Positions 8,726-17,900 of a stretch of 64,000 nt of DNA are shown in pieces. The notes under the pieces are model-generated. The model saw nothing but the letters and a program-made list of their open reading frames with translations. It was not told the origin of the DNA and did no database searches. A program made the translations under genes and the position numbers. Origin of the DNA: an uncultured Christensenella sp. (lineage in GTDB: Bacteria; Bacillota; Clostridia; Christensenellales; Borkfalkiaceae); assembly GCA_910587015.1 (NCBI GenBank), contig CAJUME010000010.1:124001-188000 (forward strand), read 5' to 3'. Numbering within the stretch: position 1 is the stretch's first letter; every line of letters starts with the position of its first letter.

Positions 8726-9820
8726 TCACCTCTTCATCTTGGGGTCGAACGCGTCGCGCAAGCCGTCGCCGACAAAGTTGAACGCGAGAATTGCAAGCGT
8801 TATACACACGCCCGCGCCTATCCAAAGGTTGGGATAATAGTTTCTGAACCGTGCATTTGCCGCAAAGTTAATCATATTGCCCCAGGTTGCGGTATCGAGC
8901 GGCGCGCCTATGCCAAGATAGCCGAGCGTCGCTTCGGTAAGAATAATACTGCCGAGGCCGAGCGTCATGGAAACTATCAGCTGCGGAATAATGTTAGGTA
9001 AAAGATGCTTGAAAATCTTTTTCGACGTGGACAAGCCGGAGCTTTTTGCCGCAAGCATAAACTCCTGCTCTCTGAACGAGAGTATCTGCCCTCGCACAAG
9101 CCGCGCCGTACCGCCCCAGCCTATCAGCGTAAGTATCAGGAAGGTATAATACAATCGGGCAATGCTTACTATTCCCAGCGAGTTGAACACAGCCGCAAGT
9201 ATAAGCATTATGGGCAGTGTGGGAATACAGCTTATAATATCGACTATTCGCATTATCAGCTGGTCGACCCACTTGCCGAAGTAGCCCGCAAGCCCGCCGA
9301 GCAGTACGCCGAGGATAGTTTCGAGTATAACCACGACAAAGCCGATTGTAAGCGACACTCTTCCGCCGAGCATAAGACGGGTAAACACGTCGTAGCCCTC
9401 CTGCGTGGTGCCCATCCAGTGGCTGCCGGATATACCGCCAAGGCTGTTATAATTAAGCTCGGTATAGCTTACGTCATAGCCGTAATAGGTATTGCCGTCA
9501 GGACCGGTAAAGGTAATTGTTATGTAGGTGCTGTTTGTCGTGGGGTTGCTGTAATCGAGTACTGTACCGTTATTCGCGCTCCATTTGGAAAACAGCGGGC
9601 CGATAAACGCAAAGGCAAACAGCAAAATAAGCGTTACAAGACCGATAACCGAAAGCTTTGAACGGAAAAACCTTTTTGCAACCGTTTTGCCGGGGGAAAG
9701 CACCTTTGCCCTTTCCGTAAGATTTTCTCCGTGCAGGTTATCGTTGAAGTTGCCGCCGTTTGCCGCCTCTCCCTCGTTTACGGTATTTTTTGAATTGTTT
9801 TCTTCGGTATTCATTTCCAT
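8726..9820 (-). CDS. oppC: Oligopeptide ABC transporter permease, OppC type
   Basis: 364 residues. A polar N-terminal tail of about 45 residues precedes the first helix. The binding-protein-dependent transport domain contains the EAA-loop region (the REQEFMLAAKSSGLS segment) that docks to the ATPases, and it ends with the FNFVGDGLRDAFDPK motif typical of OppC/DppC. An extracellular insert of about 55 residues after helix 1 is rich in Thr, Asn and Tyr. The start at 9820 has GGAGCGG upstream. It is 12 bp downstream of oppB and its stop overlaps the oppD ribosome site. Confidence 0.92.
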   Translation of the reverse strand: MEMNTEENNSKNTVNEGEAANGGNFNDNLHGENLTERAKVLSPGKTVAKRFFRSKLSVIGLVTLILLFAFAFIGPLFSKWSANNGTVLDYSNPTTNSTYITITFTGPDGNTYYGYDVSYTELNYNSLGGISGSHWMGTTQEGYDVFTRLMLGGRVSLTIGFVVVILETILGVLLGGLAGYFGKWVDQLIMRIVDIISCIPTLPIMLILAAVFNSLGIVSIARLYYTFLILTLIGWGGTARLVRGQILSFREQEFMLAAKSSGLSTSKKIFKHLLPNIIPQLIVSMTLGLGSIILTEATLGYLGIGAPLDTATWGNMINFAANARFRNYYPNLWIGAGVCITLAILAFNFVGDGLRDAFDPKMKR

Positions 9821-9832
9821 ATTCCGCTCCGT

Positions 9833-10831
9833 TTATGCAAGCTTGACTCTGGGGTCGACAACCGCATACATTATATCCGAAATCAAAACGCCCGTAACAG
9901 TAAGCGCCGCGATAAACATGTTATAGCCCATTATAAGCGGCACGTCGCCCTTTTGAAGCGCCTGATACGCCGCCTGTCCTATACCGGGCATATTAAAGAC
10001 CTCTTCGGTTATCATTGCTCCGCCGAAAAGCGTGGGCAACGTAAACGTGAGCATAGTTATAAGCGGTATCATGGTATTTCTGAAAACGTGCTTATAAATT
10101 ACCTTGCCCTCGGAAAGTCCCTTCGCGCGCGCCGTTCTGATATAGTCGGCATTCAAAACCTCGAGGGTGTTCGTTCTCGTATACCTCATAATACTGCCGA
10201 TATTCAGCACCACAAACACCGTCACGGGCAGTATAAGGTGCCACAGCATATCTCCGAAGCGCAGCATCATAGACGCGTCCTGCGGGAGGTTGGAGGATAC
10301 AAGTCCGCCCATCGGGTCGAACCAGCCCAAATCAACGGCAAGCCACTTTATAAGCAGATTGCCGAGGAAGAACGAGGGGAAGGCCATACCTATCATACAG
10401 AGTATGGTTGCGGTATAGTCTATCTTGCCGTACTGGTTGCACGCGCACTTTATGCCGAGCGGAATGGCGATAATAAGCTCAAGGATAAGCGAAACGAAGG
10501 AAATTCCGAACGAAATGCCCATTTTTTCCTTGATAACCTCTTCCACGCTTGCGGGGAATATGAACGAGTGCCCCATATTGCCCTGCAAAAAGCCCGAAAG
10601 CCAGCTCCAATAGCCCTTTAAAATGCCTAAAAAGCTGTTGTCGTCCAAACCGTAAAGCGCCTTTATGTGCAGTACGTCCTGCTCCGACATATTGCCGCTG
10701 CCTACGGCGGCGGCAAATTGCTGGTCGAAGAAGTCCATAGGCATGCAACGGACAAGGAAATATAGTATTATTGATACGCTGAACAAAATCAACAGCGCAA
10801 GCAATAATCTTTTCAGAATGTATTTAACCAT
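9833..10831 (-). CDS. oppB: Oligopeptide ABC transporter permease, OppB type
   Basis: 332 residues, normal length. It begins with the OppB-typical helix and RCMPMDFFDQQ segment, has six predicted membrane helices, the EAA-like loop LNADYIRTARAKGLSEGKV, and the C-terminal VVDPRVKLA ending of the family. It pairs with OppC to form the membrane channel for peptides delivered by the binding lipoprotein encoded immediately upstream (28-bp gap). Confidence 0.93.
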   Translation of the reverse strand: MVKYILKRLLLALLILFSVSIILYFLVRCMPMDFFDQQFAAAVGSGNMSEQDVLHIKALYGLDDNSFLGILKGYWSWLSGFLQGNMGHSFIFPASVEEVIKEKMGISFGISFVSLILELIIAIPLGIKCACNQYGKIDYTATILCMIGMAFPSFFLGNLLIKWLAVDLGWFDPMGGLVSSNLPQDASMMLRFGDMLWHLILPVTVFVVLNIGSIMRYTRTNTLEVLNADYIRTARAKGLSEGKVIYKHVFRNTMIPLITMLTFTLPTLFGGAMITEEVFNMPGIGQAAYQALQKGDVPLIMGYNMFIAALTVTGVLISDIMYAVVDPRVKLA

Positions 10832-10859
10832 AAAAAGCTACTCCGTATAAACGGTAAAA

Positions 10860-13553
10860 TTAAACGTAATCTATTTCCCAAAGCTTATCGAAAAGCCCGA
10901 TAAAGCAGTTCGGATTTTTAACAAGGGTTTTTGCGTCTATTACAGTGTTGTTATAAACGCACAAATCGCTCCTCTGATAGGTGGGCAGCTCGACAGCCAA
11001 ATCCATAATAAGGTCAAGGCATTCCGCATAAATTGCTTCGCGGGTATCCTGAGAAAGGGTTTGACGGCCTGAGTCTATCTTTTCGCTTAGCTCACCGATA
11101 ATGCCCTGCTCGTAACCCCATTTACCGGTGCTGTCCTTTAAAATGTTGGGATAGTTCCAGTTGTTTACGCTGGTAGCCTTACTGTCTTTGTGATATACCT
11201 GATAAGGGTCGGGGTCGGTTGCAGAAGACCACGCCGCCGCCCATACCGCAAGGTTACCGGACGTCATATCCCTCAACGCGCTTGCGTTGTTTGTTACCGT
11301 TATATCGAAGCCGATTGCGTTCAGCTTTGCCGCCGCGTCCATAAACATGCTGTAAGCGGGGTGGTCGGTGCTTTCGCCCGCAAGCGTAAACGTAAATTTA
11401 AGCTTTGTGCCGTTGGTTGCGTTTGCCATACCGTCTATTTGCTTGGTCTTTGTATAAACGCCCTTCTGAAGCTCGTAGCCCGCATCCTTTACAAGCTGCT
11501 TTATTTCGCTTCTGTCAGACGTTAAGTCAAACCTAATAGCATCGTACTCGGTAGCATTATCGGGATACGCCCACGACATCATGGACATAGGCCTGTAAAT
11601 AACCTCGGCAAGCTTGCCGCTGTAATATTCTACGGTTTTGTTGGTGTCCATCGCCTTCATAATCGCCTGACGAATCTTGTATTCGGGGATAAATTTAGGG
11701 TTGACGCCGATATAGCCGTAGCCGTTTGTACGGTAATCCGTAGAGGAAAGGAAGCTGTTCTGCGATACTTTGTTGACGTTTGAGTTTGTTGCGTTGGGCA
11801 TACCGAAGTCTATCGACTGGGTTTCCAGCGCGTCCATCATCTGGTCGTCCCTCAGCTCCTTATAGTTGATGTATTTGATTTTTGCGTTTTCGATACCCTT
11901 GCCGACAGTGTGGAAGTTAGTATTGCGCTCGAAGTAAACCACGCCCGCCTGATAGAAGGTTGTAGGCGTAGGCTCGGTTTTGCCGCCGTCGCTTGTAGAC
12001 GCCTTATACGCGCCCGCACCAACGGGAAGTCTGTTTTTGGAGGTGTTCTGCAAAATCTCTTTAAAGAAGTCGCCGTCGCCGAGGCACACGCCGAAGCCGT
12101 TGCCCTTAAGCGCTTCTGCCGCGTAGTCCTTATTGTCCTTGCTGAAGGTGCCGCCCGCATAATAATGCATAGGCGCAACCGAAAAGCCGAAGTTGAATAT
12201 AGCCTTGGGGTCTACTCCGTTAATAACTATCTTTAAAACGTCGTAGGTGCCGTCAAGCGTTTTGCCGTTGAAAACGTTCGTCTGGCGGGTAGTTATACCG
12301 CTTATAGACTGCACCGCAAGGGTGCCGTCTTGCTTGATTTCCTCGTAGTACTTTGTACGCTCCTTGCCCGCAAGCTCTTCGCGCACGCTTGTAGCTGTTG
12401 CCCAGTAGGTCAGAATTTCGGGAATTTTCTCCTTGCCCGTCATTGTATCGTGAACGGTATTAATGCAATACTCCGACTGCAGCTGAAGAACAGCGTAATC
12501 TCTGTCGCAATTATTATCGCTCATGTACTTCTGAACCTTGGCGTCGGTAGTCGCTTCCGCAATGCCGCTTATGTAAAGCTGAGCCTCGGGCTCCTTGTCG
12601 GGGTTGTCAACGGGCGCGTCGAGCGTGGTGTAATAGGGCTCGCCGTCGTCCCTTTTACCGTTGCCGTTCAAATCGTTGTAAAGCTTTTCCTGAACGCCGT
12701 TAAGATTAATTTTCGTCTGCTCGGTAACAAGCCCAACGTTAAGAAGATATGCCTGCCATGCCGCCGTAAAGCTGTACGAGTCCTTATAGCTGTCCTTCCA
12801 GCTTGAGGATATAGCCGTCCAGTCGGAGGTAAGCTCCTTACGATATAAATCCTTTGTGGTCTGCCAGTCGGCTTTAAGCGTTACGCCCGCAGTATCCTCG
12901 GGAGGAACGGTTTCCATCGTGGGGCTGTTTTCCGCCCAGCTGATTACCGCGTTTACTCTGTTTTCCGCCCTCTCCAAAAATTCCTTCTCTTTCATGTTGG
13001 CATCGGCATTGTCGTCAGCCGCGGGGTCCTGCAGGCGGTAAGCCGTAAGCCCCTGAATATCGGTTGAATACATGGTAGCCGAGCCCGTATACGCGGGGTC
13101 AAGATAAACGTACATATTAAAAAGCACGTCCTTTATTGTGAGCGCGGTGCCGTCGCTGAATTTTATATCCTTTTTGATAAGGAATTCGTATTCCGTTCTG
13201 CCGTCCATGCTTCCCGTGGTAGTTACGTTGCCTGTGCCTACCGTTTTGGAATCGTACATGGTGGTGGAATAATCGAGCGCAACCGTAGGATGGTCCTCTC
13301 CGCAGATTATTTTTCCTTCGTTATCCGTGGTCAAAAAGCCCAGCTGGGTCATGGAAAGTATGCTGCCATCGTTACCGGAAGTATAGAAGAACGGATTGAA
13401 GTTGCCGTCCAGCATCGAGGTGGAAAGCTGAAGCACTCTTGTTTCGCTGTCAAACTTTTTCTCGCCATCATCGGGTTTGGGCTTGCAACCGCAGGTAAGC
13501 ATAAGCACTCCGCTTACCGCAACAAACATTGCGCCCTTAAAAAATTTATTCAT
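10860..13553 (-). CDS. oppA: Oligopeptide-binding lipoprotein (SBP family 5), oversized
   Basis: 897 residues, against about 540 for typical OppA. A lipoprotein signal ends near residue 23 (TCGC, Gly at -1). Family-5 solute-binding features are present: an early YTSGNDGSILSM-like start of the fold, the FLIKKDIKFSDGTALTIKDV segment split by short inserts, and the C-terminal AAAWSSATDPDPYQVYH segment. The extra length lies mainly between about residues 180 and 430. This insert contains a calcium-loop-like DLNGNGKRDDGE (D-x-N-x-N-G-x-x-D-x-x-E, about residue 295), as in dockerin and EF-hand loops. It should deliver peptides to OppBC. The gene follows the surface-protease and lipoprotein genes in the same direction, which suggests that the ligands are protease products. 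AAGGAGG precedes the start. Confidence 0.88.
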   Translation of the reverse strand: MNKFFKGAMFVAVSGVLMLTCGCKPKPDDGEKKFDSETRVLQLSTSMLDGNFNPFFYTSGNDGSILSMTQLGFLTTDNEGKIICGEDHPTVALDYSTTMYDSKTVGTGNVTTTGSMDGRTEYEFLIKKDIKFSDGTALTIKDVLFNMYVYLDPAYTGSATMYSTDIQGLTAYRLQDPAADDNADANMKEKEFLERAENRVNAVISWAENSPTMETVPPEDTAGVTLKADWQTTKDLYRKELTSDWTAISSSWKDSYKDSYSFTAAWQAYLLNVGLVTEQTKINLNGVQEKLYNDLNGNGKRDDGEPYYTTLDAPVDNPDKEPEAQLYISGIAEATTDAKVQKYMSDNNCDRDYAVLQLQSEYCINTVHDTMTGKEKIPEILTYWATATSVREELAGKERTKYYEEIKQDGTLAVQSISGITTRQTNVFNGKTLDGTYDVLKIVINGVDPKAIFNFGFSVAPMHYYAGGTFSKDNKDYAAEALKGNGFGVCLGDGDFFKEILQNTSKNRLPVGAGAYKASTSDGGKTEPTPTTFYQAGVVYFERNTNFHTVGKGIENAKIKYINYKELRDDQMMDALETQSIDFGMPNATNSNVNKVSQNSFLSSTDYRTNGYGYIGVNPKFIPEYKIRQAIMKAMDTNKTVEYYSGKLAEVIYRPMSMMSWAYPDNATEYDAIRFDLTSDRSEIKQLVKDAGYELQKGVYTKTKQIDGMANATNGTKLKFTFTLAGESTDHPAYSMFMDAAAKLNAIGFDITVTNNASALRDMTSGNLAVWAAAWSSATDPDPYQVYHKDSKATSVNNWNYPNILKDSTGKWGYEQGIIGELSEKIDSGRQTLSQDTREAIYAECLDLIMDLAVELPTYQRSDLCVYNNTVIDAKTLVKNPNCFIGLFDKLWEIDYV

Positions 13554-13596
13554 ATAAAGCCTCCTTAGGTTCTTTGATAATTTATATTTTCAGTAT

Positions 13597-14895
13597 TCAG
13601 ACGACGGGATAGTCGTATTCCTTTGTTACGCCGTTATAAGTCATTATAAGCTTTCCGCTTTCAACCGTCAAGCCCTTGAACCTGTCAAGGAACGCCGCGT
13701 CCGTACTGCCTGCGCCGCCGAGCAGCCAGTTGTCGACATTATAGTCGTCGCCGTCCTTGCCGATATTCGTAACGTTAGTGTTGGTTGTAATTGACAGTTT
13801 AACGTTTTTGAACGCAACGTCCTCTATCACGGCGCCGTCCGCGCCGCCCGCGCTTATCGCGTACAGCGAAACCTCTCTTGCCATAGTTGCGTTTATGGTT
13901 ACGCCATCGAAGGTAAGCCCGCGCACAACGCACTCGCTGCCGAAGCTGCCGAACAGCGAATATGTTCCGCCCACCTGCACCGCCGTATTTACAACGTTGT
14001 AGGAAAGGTTTTTGATTGTAAAGCCGTTGCCCTCTATCCTTGCGCCCGCCTCGTTCTGCCTTAATGCAACGGGCGTCATAGCGCTGCAATCTATCGTCTT
14101 GTCCTCAGACATATTGCTGAAATAGTAATTACCGGAATTAAGTCCCAACAGCATCTGGCGCACGCCCTTATAATCCCTTACGACGTTCCAGCTGCCCTTT
14201 ATATACTTGACATATATAACGGGGTTTGCGGGCTTTTCGCCCTCGGGCATAGGTATATTCCCCAGCACGCGCTGTGTGCATTCCTCGTCATAGAAATACT
14301 GCGTAAACGTATAATCGGTAACCTTTATCGTCGGCTCGGTGGTTTCTATTATCGCAAAGCCCTGCTGGAAGTTAAGCGAAAACATTATTTCACCGTTTTT
14401 ATACGTCTTGTTGTTGCGGTCATGCACATCGCCGCCGTCGTCGGTTACAAGTACAACGTCCACCTTGATGTTGGGTATCCATTCCGCGCAGATATACCAG
14501 TGCTCGCCCCGCTTTATCGTGACGGAAAAGTCCACAGGCTTGTCGGTAACGATAACATTGCCGTCCTTGTCCTTTACGGGCTTGTTTTCGTTATCGAGCT
14601 CGGCATAATACCAGCCGCCGAATTCGTTGTCTGCCTTGGCAACGGAAATATTCTGCACGTCTTCGAAATCGCCTACAACGTAGCTGTCGGGGGTGTAATG
14701 AATGGTTTTTTCCGTTATGCTTTTTGTGCCGTCGAAATATCCGCCGTTGGAGTAATAGGTTACAATCTGCTCGTAAGCGTCTTTATCCTTCAAAAACTCT
14801 TCCGCGTCCATTTCGCCTATACAGCCCGCAAAAAGCGTAACCGCCGCCGTCGCCATTAAAAACAAAATCAGACCTATTTTCGTTTTGTTTCTCAT
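13597..14895 (-). CDS. Lipoprotein with a beta-helix-like region, protease/peptide-uptake operon
   Basis: 432 residues. A clear lipoprotein signal ends LFAGC at about residue 25. An early segment (about 40-130) resembles InlB-type beta repeats (YYSNGGYFDGTKSI, GGWYYAE). The second half (about 270-400) has phrases typical of right-handed parallel beta-helices (GFTIKNLSYN, VVRGLTFDGVTIN, VIEDVAFKNVKL). No catalytic motif is recognised. It starts 10 bp after the stop of the giant subtilase and lies 43 bp before the peptide-binding lipoprotein, so it is almost certainly co-transcribed with both. A role in holding or recognising substrate at the cell surface is a guess from context. Confidence 0.75.
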   Translation of the reverse strand: MRNKTKIGLILFLMATAAVTLFAGCIGEMDAEEFLKDKDAYEQIVTYYSNGGYFDGTKSITEKTIHYTPDSYVVGDFEDVQNISVAKADNEFGGWYYAELDNENKPVKDKDGNVIVTDKPVDFSVTIKRGEHWYICAEWIPNIKVDVVLVTDDGGDVHDRNNKTYKNGEIMFSLNFQQGFAIIETTEPTIKVTDYTFTQYFYDEECTQRVLGNIPMPEGEKPANPVIYVKYIKGSWNVVRDYKGVRQMLLGLNSGNYYFSNMSEDKTIDCSAMTPVALRQNEAGARIEGNGFTIKNLSYNVVNTAVQVGGTYSLFGSFGSECVVRGLTFDGVTINATMAREVSLYAISAGGADGAVIEDVAFKNVKLSITTNTNVTNIGKDGDDYNVDNWLLGGAGSTDAAFLDRFKGLTVESGKLIMTYNGVTKEYDYPVV

Positions 14896-14904
14896 TTATT
14901 CCTC

Positions 14905-17900
14905 TTAACCGTTATCCGCGCCGTTATTATCGGAACCGCCGTTTGCCGATTTCGCGGACTTCATTTTTTTAATTAAGAATACAACCGCAACTGCAATTGC
15001 CGCAGCGGCAGCAACGCCGATTATAGGCCCGTATATCACTGCGGGATTAAGCTTGCCCGTGGGCTTGGAAGGCTGTTCCGCGCCATTTTCGGTTACCTCG
15101 ATAGCGATAATCGCGGTTACTCCGCGCACCGTTACCTCTACATATCTGTTGGTAAGCTTAAGGGGCTCGCCGTCGTATTTGTCGGTAAGCTTTATTTCGC
15201 CCGAGGACGCATTAACCGTTTCGGTGGAATAATCGTCATAGGTGACAACTATCACAAGTCCCGTCAAATCAAACAAATCGCCCTCTGCATACTTGGTTTT
15301 GTGCTTGCTTTCACTGCTTATTGTCAGCGTTGTCGCCTTTGCGCTTATGCCGAAGCGTGCCTTTACGGATTTAAGCGCGTTTTCGACCTGCAACAGTCTG
15401 TCAACTCTGTCCTTGCCAAGCAGTTCAAGCTGTTTTCCGCCCGTTATTGTGTTATAGCTTGCGTGCGCCGCCTTAACCTCGTCGCTGAACGCCTGCACCA
15501 ACGCGGTGTTTTCCGCATTTACCGCAAGGCTGTTCCATGCGTTAATTTCTTCAATCGGAAGGAAGCCGTCTATAGCTTCCGCAAGCGCGCGGGTGGTGTT
15601 GTCCATAACCTCTTCGGAAACGGTTACCTTATCGAAATAGTTGGAATAAATATGATTTGTATAGCCTAAACCGTTTTCGGGATAAACTATCGTAAGCGAG
15701 CTGACCGTGCCGCTGACAACGCCCGTATGCAGTATGAACTCGTCCTCGAAGTTCGCCAGATAATAGGTATACGTTCCAAGTCCGTTATCGAAATATTCGG
15801 TATACAGCACGGGCGCCTCTACGCAGTCGAACACATACACGGACACACCCGAGTCATAGAACGCTCTGTTGCCTATCGCCTTTACGCTGTAGGGGAAGAA
15901 TACCTCTTTCAGCGAGCCGTTAAGGTAAGCAAACGCATATGCGTTTACAATTACCGTGCCATCCTTAATCGCATAAACCGAAGCCCTCTTTGCCGAAGGA
16001 TACAGGCAAAGCTCGTATACCGTTTTGCCCGTGCCCGCATCGGTGATATTGCGGTAAAGCACGCCGTTTTCTGTGAAATAGTCCTTGTTTCCTGCCGCAA
16101 CCGAGAACGAGGTGAGGAATTCGGAATTGCCGAATGCCGCCTCTCCTATGGTTTTAAGCGTTGCAGGCAACTCTGCCGATATAAGATTACAGCCGTAGAA
16201 TGCCATTGCGCCGATAAATTCGACCTTGGGTATTTTAAGCGAAGTAAATCCGACCGAGCTGAATGCGCTGTGTCCGATAAACACTGCGTTATTAAGGTCA
16301 AGCGTCTCCAACGCAGTGCACCCCGCGAACGCGTAAGCGCCGATTGTTTCAACCCTTTCAAGCCCGATTACCGTTGCAAGCGCGGAGCACTGCGCAAACG
16401 CATATGCGCCGACCTCGGTAACGTTTTTAAGGTTTATTTCCTCTAACACAGAGCAGTAGCTGAACGCGCCCGTGCCGATAAAGGTTATTTTATCGCTTAA
16501 GGTTACTTTTGTAAGCGAGCTTTTGTATGCAACGGTATTGCCCTGCGCGTCAACGGTAGTACCGGGGCAGAAGGTATATGCGCCCGTAGTGGTAGCATTT
16601 GCGCCGAACGTAACCTCTTCGAGAGCGTAGCACATCCAGAAGGTGCGCTCGCCAAGCGAGGTTACGGAGGGAAGCGTTACGTTTTTAAGCGCGACACAGC
16701 CGTAGAATACGCGGTCGCCCATTTGCGTGCAACCGTTGGGCAGTACAACCGTCAAAAGACTTTCGCAGTGTCTGAACGCCTCGCTGCCGATAGCTTTAAG
16801 CGAGGAACCGCCCTCGAAGGTTATCGTAGTAAGCTTGTCACAGCCGAAGAACGCGCCCAAGCCTATTTTTTCAACGCTTGCGGGTATTGTAACCGAGGTA
16901 AGCGAGGTTGCCGCATAGAAAAGATTATCAGCTATTTCCGTAAGCGAGGAGGGCAGTACAATCGTCCTTAATCCAAGGTACGCAAACGCGCCTTCGCCTA
17001 TTTTTGTTACCGTTGAGGGTATAGCTATTGTGGTTACACCGTCAAGTCTGCTGGACGAGAACGCAAAAGGCGCAATTTCCGTAGTGCCCGCCTTAATTGT
17101 AAAGCCCGCGCCTATTACGTTGGGCGCAAGCACAAGCGTTGTGCCGTCGTATATAGCGTCGTTAACGACTATGCCCGACCCGTCGAACACCTTGTCGCCG
17201 AGCGAAGCCTTAGAAATATCAAGCTTGAAATTATCCCTTGTAAGCTTGCCGCAGTTTGCAAACGCCATATCGCCAAGCTGCAGGGCGCTGTTATCGAAGA
17301 AGTCTACCGATTCAAGCTGTCCGCACGAATTGAACGCATATGCGCCTACCGTAAAGCTGAGACCCGCGCCCGCCGCGCCGAAGCTGACCGTTTGAAGGGC
17401 GGTACAGCCCTCAAATGCATGCGCGCCGACAACGGGAGCGTTTATGGTAACGTTTACAAGCGCGGTACAGCCGGCAAACATACTGTCGCCGATTGCGGAA
17501 TAGTACTTTGTTTTAATTGAGTTAAGCGAGGTACAACCCTTGAATACGCTGTCGCCCACATAATGCAGTCCGGTTATATCCGCTTCCTTAAGCGAGGTAC
17601 AGCCCTCGAACGCACTCGTGTTCATGGTGCCGATTTTGTCCATACGGCGCACCTCTTTAAGCGAGGTACAACCCTTGAACGCCGCTCTGTCAACCGTAAT
17701 GGTCTTTACGTTTGTAAAGTCGACAAGCTCAAGCTTGGGGCAGTTTTCAAACGCGTTTTTCATTATCAGCGAAAGGTCTGCGTCCGCAATAGGCATTGCG
17801 TCCTTGGAAACAAAGTAAACCGCCTTCAGCTCCGAACAGTTTTTGAAAGCGCGCGCGCTTATTTTTGTTACCGTGGAGGGTATGACTATCGAGGTGATGT

